Shown here: positions 58,998 to 64,000 of the stretch, piece by piece
Layout of the letters: each line of letters opens with the position of its first letter
Position numbering within the stretch: the first letter of the stretch is position 1
DNA from: HGM04593 sp045660825
Lineage (GTDB): Bacteria > Bacteroidota > Bacteroidia > Bacteroidales > Bacteroidaceae
Reading direction: 5' to 3'
Assembly: GCA_045660825.1 (NCBI GenBank)
Contig: JAZREN010000002.1
Span: forward strand, 1 to 64,000
DNA: 64,000 bases
Position numbers and translations under genes: made by a program
The notes under the pieces: generated by a model
Databases searched by the model: none
Seen by the model: the letters and a program-made list of their open reading frames with translations, nothing else
Told to the model about the DNA's origin: nothing

Positions 58998-61900
58998 CTC
59001 TCTTCCAACCGTTGCATCCATTCGTACCAGTTGGGGATGTAGAGCGTTGCGACAAGCGTGTTGAGCAACATACCGAATACCACGGCCGCACCAAGTGACA
59101 GGCGTGCTCCGGCACCGGCGCCATCGGCAAAGAGCAGGGGCATCACGCCAAGCACAAAGGCAAGCGAGGTCATCAGGATTGGGCGCAGACGTACATGCCC
59201 GGCTTCGGCTGCGCTTTGGCGAATATCGTTGCCGCCTTTCCTGAAATCGCGTGCGAACTCAACAATGAGGATTCCGTTCTTGGCACTCAGGGCAATGAGC
59301 AGCACAATGCCGATCTCGGTGTATATGCTCACCGGTATTCCGGCGATTATACAGCCCAAGATTGCACCTAGGAGGGCAATTGGCACGCCCATTATGGCTG
59401 CGATAGGGCTGGTCCAGCTCTCGTACTGTGCAGCGAGCACCAGGAAAGCGACAAGCAGAGCAAGTGCCAGAATAATTATTGTATTCTTTCCGGCGGCATT
59501 CTCCTGAAAGGCTACGCCGGTCCACTCATATCCGAACTCGTCACCCAATTGTGCTTTGAACAGCTGCGCGACCTCCTCCATCACCTGGCTTGAACTGTAG
59601 CCTTGTGCTGTGTTGGCGGTAACGGTAGCGCTGTTGTACATGTTGTAGCGTATAAGTTGGTCGCTACCAAGCACCTCATCGGTGGTGACAAAACTGCTGA
59701 ACGGTACCATCTCGCCCTTGTCATTGGCAAGGCTAAGCTGCATTATGCTCTCAATGAGTTTCTGGTTGCGTTCGCTTGCCGACATCTTCACTTGCCATAT
59801 GCGCCCAAGCAAAACAAAGTCGTTGACATAGAGCGAACCCATGTAATAGCTCAGGGTATATAGCACGTTGCCGATATCCAACCCCATTGAGATGGCTTTG
59901 TCGCGGTCAATGTTTATGCGGTATTGCGGCACGTCAGCTTCAAATGAGCTGTTCATTGATGCTATGGCTTTTTCATTGTCATAGCTCAGCGTGAGTGCAT
60001 CCACAGCCTTCTGCAGTTCGGTCATTCCAAGAGCTTTGCGGTCTTCTACCTGCATCTGCAGGCCACCTACGTTGCCGATTCCGGGAATGGCTGGTGGTAC
60101 AAAGGCGAAGCACTGTGCCTCCTGAATTTCAACATATGCCTGTTTGTTAAAACGCTCCACAATGGCTGCCGCCGATTCACTCTTCTTTTTGCGCACACTC
60201 CAGTCCTCGAGCACCACAAAGACACTTGCAGCATTACTCTGCCTGCCGCTGTTCATTATGCTGAAACCGCTGATGCTGATGTTGGTCTTTACCTCGGGAT
60301 AGGACGATATGATGTTCTCAACCTTGGCTGCAACTTCCTCGGTGCGCGAGAGCGAGCTTGCCGGCGGTAATTGCACGCTGACAATGAAATAGCCGTCGTC
60401 CTCATCGGGGATAAAGGTCGTGGGCTGTGCCTTGAACAGGTATATTGCCACCGCGACCATTGCTGCAAAGCTTACTGCGGCTATCCATGCGTGGCGCAAC
60501 AGAAACGACACGAGGCTGTCATAGCCCCTTTGCAAAAGGTCGTATCCCTTGTTGAACATGCGAAAGAACCATCCTTTTCTGCTGTTTTTTGTGGGGCGTA
60601 ACAGCAGTGCGCTGAGCGCAGGGCTCAATGTCAATGAGTTGAAACCGCTGAACAGTGTGGCAGTGGCAATGGTGAGAGCAAACTGCTTATACAACTCTCC
60701 CGATATGCCGCCAATCATGGTGGTGGGGATGAATACTGCCATCATCACAAGCACCACACCTACGATTGGGCCGCTAATCTCTTCCATCGCCTTTTCGGTT
60801 GCTTCGCGTGGTGGCAATCCCTCTTCGTCGATGATGCGGGTGGCATTCTCAACCACCACAATTGCATCGTCGACTACTATGGCTATGGCGAGTATGAGTC
60901 CAAACAGGGTGAGGGTGTTGATGGTGAATCCAAGCAACAGCATTACTGCAAATGTACCAATCAGTGACACCGGTATGGTGAGGCAGGGAATGAGTGTCGC
61001 TCTCCAGTTCTGCAGGAAAAGGAAAATGACAAGTATCACCAATATGGTTGTCTCAACAATTGTAAAGAGGACCTCCTTGATGGAACTGCTCACAACCTCG
61101 GTGGTGTCGAGCGCTATCTGGTATTGCACCTCGGGCGGGAATGCCGTTGCAAGGTCTTCCATTCTCTCCCTTACGGCTTTTGATACGGCAAGTGAACTTG
61201 AGCCCGGTGACTGGTAAACGGCAAGGGCGGCTGTCGGCTTTCCGCGCAGTTTTGACGAAGAAGAGTAGGTCTCGCTGCCAATTTCAATCTCCGCAATGTC
61301 ACCAAGACGTAGCATGTCGGTGCCGTTGTTGCGTATCACAATGTTGGCGAACTCATTGGCATCACTCAAACGTCCCTGTACGTTGAGGGTGTATTGGAAT
61401 GCGTTGTCGGCAGTTGAGTCGAGTGTCTGTCCTACATAGCCGGCCGACACGGCAAGGTTCTGCTTGCTGATGGCCTGGTACACCTCGGCGGCCGAAATGC
61501 CGCGTATTCGCATGGCCTCGGGGTCCAGCCACACGCGCATGGAGTATTTGCCGGCACCCATGATGTCAACACCACCAACACCGGGGGTGCGTGTGAGTTG
61601 GTCGACAAGCTGTAGTTGTGCATAGTTCGAAAGATAGAGCTGGTCATAGTTCTCGTCACCGGTGAGGGTTATGAACAGCACGATGTTGGTCGATTGCTTC
61701 TGCACCGTCACGCCTTGTTGCGTGACCTCGGTGGGTAATGAATTGAGTGCTATGTTCACGCGGTTCTGCACCAGCACTGTTGCCATGTCAATATCCGTGC
61801 CCACCTCGAATGTCACGGTGAGGCTGTATGTACCCGATGACGATGATGTAGAACTCATGTATAGCATTCCGTCCACACCGTTTACCTGTTGCTCTATGGG

Positions 61901-62095
61901 AATACCCACTGTCTGTGCTATGGTTTCGGCATTTGCACCGGGATAGACGGCTGTCACCTGCACGGTAGGTGGGGTGATGGACGGGTATTGGTCTATTGGG
62001 AGCACGAATATGGATACGCCACCGGCAACAAGCAACAGCAGCGAGAGCACCGTTGCAAAGATGGGGCGTTCAATGAAGAATTTGGAGAATTTCAT
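58979..62095 (-). CDS. RND multidrug efflux pump, inner-membrane transporter (HAE1/AcrB type)
   Basis: A 1038-residue proton-driven pump with 12 predicted membrane helices and two large periplasmic loops. The first helix region reads KFFIERPIFATVLSLLL. The proton-relay Asp pair lies in helix 4 (AIVVDDAIVVVENA). The helix-7-to-12 repeat ends with SLGAAVVFGML. It starts at ATG 62093-62095 (MKFSKFF); a longer frame upstream would translate the REP-like element. With the adaptor and TolC-type genes upstream it forms a tripartite pump exporting drugs, bile acids or similar compounds. Confidence 0.94.
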   Translation of the reverse strand: MKFSKFFIERPIFATVLSLLLLVAGGVSIFVLPIDQYPSITPPTVQVTAVYPGANAETIAQTVGIPIEQQVNGVDGMLYMSSTSSSSGTYSLTVTFEVGTDIDMATVLVQNRVNIALNSLPTEVTQQGVTVQKQSTNIVLFITLTGDENYDQLYLSNYAQLQLVDQLTRTPGVGGVDIMGAGKYSMRVWLDPEAMRIRGISAAEVYQAISKQNLAVSAGYVGQTLDSTADNAFQYTLNVQGRLSDANEFANIVIRNNGTDMLRLGDIAEIEIGSETYSSSSKLRGKPTAALAVYQSPGSSSLAVSKAVRERMEDLATAFPPEVQYQIALDTTEVVSSSIKEVLFTIVETTILVILVIFLFLQNWRATLIPCLTIPVSLIGTFAVMLLLGFTINTLTLFGLILAIAIVVDDAIVVVENATRIIDEEGLPPREATEKAMEEISGPIVGVVLVMMAVFIPTTMIGGISGELYKQFALTIATATLFSGFNSLTLSPALSALLLRPTKNSRKGWFFRMFNKGYDLLQRGYDSLVSFLLRHAWIAAVSFAAMVAVAIYLFKAQPTTFIPDEDDGYFIVSVQLPPASSLSRTEEVAAKVENIISSYPEVKTNISISGFSIMNSGRQSNAASVFVVLEDWSVRKKKSESAAAIVERFNKQAYVEIQEAQCFAFVPPAIPGIGNVGGLQMQVEDRKALGMTELQKAVDALTLSYDNEKAIASMNSSFEADVPQYRINIDRDKAISMGLDIGNVLYTLSYYMGSLYVNDFVLLGRIWQVKMSASERNQKLIESIMQLSLANDKGEMVPFSSFVTTDEVLGSDQLIRYNMYNSATVTANTAQGYSSSQVMEEVAQLFKAQLGDEFGYEWTGVAFQENAAGKNTIIILALALLVAFLVLAAQYESWTSPIAAIMGVPIALLGAILGCIIAGIPVSIYTEIGIVLLIALSAKNGILIVEFARDFRKGGNDIRQSAAEAGHVRLRPILMTSLAFVLGVMPLLFADGAGAGARLSLGAAVVFGMLLNTLVATLYIPNWYEWMQRLEESGKGKG

Positions 62096-62140
62096 GATTG
62101 TAGTTGTTGGATGAGGCTTGTTATACAAATCTGCACTAAC

Positions 62141-62219
62141 TGTCATTTCGACGACTGATGAAGGAGGAGAAATCTCTTTAACCGTTTTTTGAGATCTTTC
62201 ACTTTTGCTCGAGATGACA
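62141..62219. repeat. 79-bp inverted-repeat element, REP/MITE-like
   Basis: TGTCATTTCGA (62141-62151) is the near-perfect inverse of TCGAGATGACA (62209-62219). Inside, GAGAAATCTC and GAGATCTTTC form a second inverted pair. The element lies between the adaptor and RND genes. Copies of one arm are at 270-304 and 58851-58878. Confidence 0.75.
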
Positions 62220-62230
62220 TATAAGTACAA

Positions 62231-63328
62231 TTACTCCATTATTGGGGTTATTGGCATTCCGTTACGCACCTTGAGCAGTGCTTTTGTTACGTATCGTTCA
62301 CCGGGAGCTAGCCCGGCAGTGACAAGTCGCAGTGTGTCATCGATGATGTTGCCCGTTTCAATGCGGCGGTATTCCACCTCGTCCTGTGGGTTTACAACGT
62401 AGATGAACTTGCCTGTCTGGTCGGTGCCTATTGAGGCGTCCCTTATGAGCATGGCATTCTCAATCTTGTCATAGGGCATAATTATGCTTATGTAGCTTCC
62501 GCTCTTCAGCAGGCCGTCGTTGTTTGGCAGTTCGGCACGTATCTGCAACGTTCCCGTACCTGTATTCACGTTAGGGGCAAGATAGTCAATGGTGGCGCTG
62601 CGTTCAATGATGTTCCCCTCGCCAAGGGTGAAGGTTATGTTGCTCTGGTCTATGCCGCCATTTGTGGCAAGCGCTTTTCGGAACCACTGAATGTCGGGGA
62701 TGTTGAAGAAGGCATACATGAGGTCGTCCTTATATAGCTGGCACAGTTCCACCGGTGACATTTCGCCGGCAATGTATGCGCCCGTGGGCTGTTTGGTAAG
62801 GCTAACAGTGCCGTTGGCAGGAGCCACAACATGGCAGTATCCAAGTTTGGTCTGCGCTGTCTTCAGTGCAGCCTTGGCATTGGCGACGGCTGCATTGCAG
62901 CTCTCAACACGGCTTTTTGCCTGCAGTACCTCAATTTCGCTTACCGCGTTGCTGCTGATGGCAGCTTGCATGCGCTCATAGTTGCTGCGGGCATACTCCT
63001 GCTCGGCAATGGCTGTCTGCAGGCTTGCCTGCGCCTGTGCAACGGCATTCTCGTAGAGGGTCGGTTCAATGATAAACAGCAGGTCGCCTTTCTTCACGCG
63101 GCTACCCTCGATGAAATTACGCTTGATGATGCTGCCGTTCACGCGCCCCATAATGGGTATGGTGGCATCGGCCTTCAGGTAGCCGGGGTATTCACGTGTG
63201 AGGGTTATTTCTCTTACAATTGGAGTGGCAACCTCAATGGGTAGTGCTGTGCCGCTTGTTGCCGGCTCGGCTTTTTTGTGACATGCTGCAATGGCAAGCA
63301 GCGTCACTGCAAATAACAGTTTTTTCAT
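62231..63328 (-). CDS. RND efflux periplasmic adaptor (membrane fusion protein), lipoprotein
   Basis: A 365-residue AcrA/MexA-type adaptor anchored by lipid at Cys16 (LLAIAACHKK). The order is barrel-sandwich half (YPGYLKADATIPIMGRVNG), alpha-helical hairpin (about 90-155), the second lipoyl half (VVAPANGTVSLT), then beta-barrel and membrane-proximal domains. ATG 63326-63328 is preferred over an in-frame start 27 bases upstream because it opens the lipoprotein signal. It couples the pump to the outer-membrane channel. The REP-like element separates it from the RND gene. Confidence 0.93.
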   Translation of the reverse strand: MKKLLFAVTLLAIAACHKKAEPATSGTALPIEVATPIVREITLTREYPGYLKADATIPIMGRVNGSIIKRNFIEGSRVKKGDLLFIIEPTLYENAVAQAQASLQTAIAEQEYARSNYERMQAAISSNAVSEIEVLQAKSRVESCNAAVANAKAALKTAQTKLGYCHVVAPANGTVSLTKQPTGAYIAGEMSPVELCQLYKDDLMYAFFNIPDIQWFRKALATNGGIDQSNITFTLGEGNIIERSATIDYLAPNVNTGTGTLQIRAELPNNDGLLKSGSYISIIMPYDKIENAMLIRDASIGTDQTGKFIYVVNPQDEVEYRRIETGNIIDDTLRLVTAGLAPGERYVTKALLKVRNGMPITPIME

Positions 63329-63348
63329 ATCTGGATTTTTTAGAGTTG

Positions 63349-64000
63349 TTACCATCCGCCGCCAAGGGCTTCGTAAAGCTGTACAAGGTATATGAGTGAA
63401 CCGCCCTGTGCCTGTACAAGATAGTTCTGATAGGTGAGCAGCGAGCGTTGTGCATCAAGTACATTCTGGAATTGTGTGAGTCCCTGCTTGTAGAGCTCAA
63501 GTGAGAGGGTGAGCGTCTCCTCGTTCTGGTTCACGGCTTCGCGTAGCGCAACAATCTGCGTTATGGAGTTTTCGTATTGCGACATTGCGCTCTCAACCTC
63601 TTGCAGTGCCGTCAGCATCTTTTCGTTGAAAGAAAGTATGCTTGCGTCGAGTGCGGCGCGTGCCTCGCGTGTGGCATTAACCCTGTCATTACCGCCAAAG
63701 ATGTTCCATTTGATTGTGGGGGCAATCTCCCATGCGAGACTACGGGAACGGAAAAGGCTCTTCATCTCGGCGGACTGAAAGCCTATGGAGCCGCTGACGA
63801 GCAGTTGTGGGAACCAGTCGCGTCGGGTGGCTCCAAGCAGTGCGGCATTGGCCTCAACCTGGCGCTCGGCTGCACGCAGGTCGGGGCGGCGAAGCAATAG
63901 TTCGGCCGGTATACCTACTCCAATAGGTGCAATGTACGCGGGCAGGGCATAGCCTTCGTGTAACCAGCCGTCAAGTTCCTCGGGGAATGTGCCAAGCAGC
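63349..64000 (-). CDS. TolC/NodT-type outer-membrane efflux protein, partial
   Basis: The C-terminal ~217 residues of an outer-membrane efflux channel. The 5' part lies beyond the right edge. IPAELLLRRPDLRAAER, the hallmark of the NodT/OprM family, is at the start of the visible part. A long helical stretch follows (ALQEVESAMSQYENS), and the end reads LYEALGGGW. It is the first visible gene of the pump operon and ends 20 bases before the adaptor gene. Confidence 0.93.
   Translation of the reverse strand, partial: LLGTFPEELDGWLHEGYALPAYIAPIGVGIPAELLLRRPDLRAAERQVEANAALLGATRRDWFPQLLVSGSIGFQSAEMKSLFRSRSLAWEIAPTIKWNIFGGNDRVNATREARAALDASILSFNEKMLTALQEVESAMSQYENSITQIVALREAVNQNEETLTLSLELYKQGLTQFQNVLDAQRSLLTYQNYLVQAQGGSLIYLVQLYEALGGGW

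Noticed and set aside
62096..62230. N-terminal extension of the RND pump by 45 residues
   Set aside because: The extension would translate the inverted-repeat element; ATG at 62093-62095 gives the normal RND N-terminus (MKFSKFFIERP).

Overview
The window is 64 kb of chromosome from a Gram-negative member of the Bacteroidales (Bacteroidota). The evidence is the -33 TTTG / -7 TAnnTTTG promoter type in front of many genes, the near absence of Shine-Dalgarno sequences, a type IX secretion (T9SS) C-terminal signal on a secreted protease, lipoproteins with relaxed lipoboxes, TlpA/DUF4369-like and DUF5723-like proteins, and gene orders typical of that order (DUF177-rpmF, era-der, guaB-ppiC-surA-ostA-mutL, parE-coaD-ctpA). 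The genus cannot be fixed from the sequence alone. Most of the window is core chromosome. I see no prophage, insertion sequence, CRISPR array or rRNA operon.

Layout. 1-540: the end of an unknown transcript with tandem hairpins and a terminator, then a gene-free stretch with a REP-like repeat. 0.5-5 kb: an orphan histidine kinase, DUF177-rpmF, era and der. 5-9.6 kb: a 1020-residue lipoprotein and a DUF5723-type outer-membrane protein. 9.7-12.2 kb: mlaF/mlaE-type lipid transporter and lptB. 12.2-15.7 kb: a secreted subtilase with a T9SS tail. 15.9-23.1 kb: trigger factor, clpP, clpX, recQ, guaB. 23.1-30.7 kb: three SurA-type chaperones, an OstA-like protein, a small membrane protein and mutL. 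30.9-32.6 kb: a major OmpA-type porin, a possible 35-residue membrane peptide and two identical tRNA-Val genes. 32.7-39.3 kb: purB, an rluB-type pseudouridine synthase, asnS, a DMT exporter, manC and a ferredoxin. 39.3-43.3 kb: the most accessory-looking stretch, with a possible 31-residue membrane peptide, a transmembrane protein kinase carrying BspA-type leucine-rich repeats, its partner gene, and a divergent 475-residue membrane protein with an acidic tail. 43.5-48.7 kb: TlpA-like protein, a 5'-nucleotidase split into two genes, rplS, a DUF2007-type protein, frr and rsgA. 48.9-55.6 kb: an acetyltransferase-like protein, parE, coaD, an S41 protease, a THUMP-like methyltransferase and a 50-residue YqaE/Pmp3 membrane protein. 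55.8-58.8 kb: pckA and a GH130 phosphorylase. 59-64 kb: a tripartite RND efflux pump whose outer-membrane gene runs off the right edge.

Together the genes lean toward envelope construction and quality control: LptB, OstA-like, SurA paralogues, MlaEF, OmpA, DUF5723 and RND. They also cover ribosome maturation (Era, Der, RsgA, Frr, L32, L19, RluB). Proteostasis is represented by Tig-ClpP-ClpX and the S41 protease.

The observations I rate highest are: the transmembrane kinase with a degenerate catalytic loop and LRR sensor; tandem covarying hairpins enclosed by a pairing that excludes the terminator at the left edge; a MutL without the usual endonuclease motifs; two unlisted small membrane peptides; dispersed REP-like and purine-rich repeats, some of which supply the last codons of genes; and a 25-bp duplication of the end of der.
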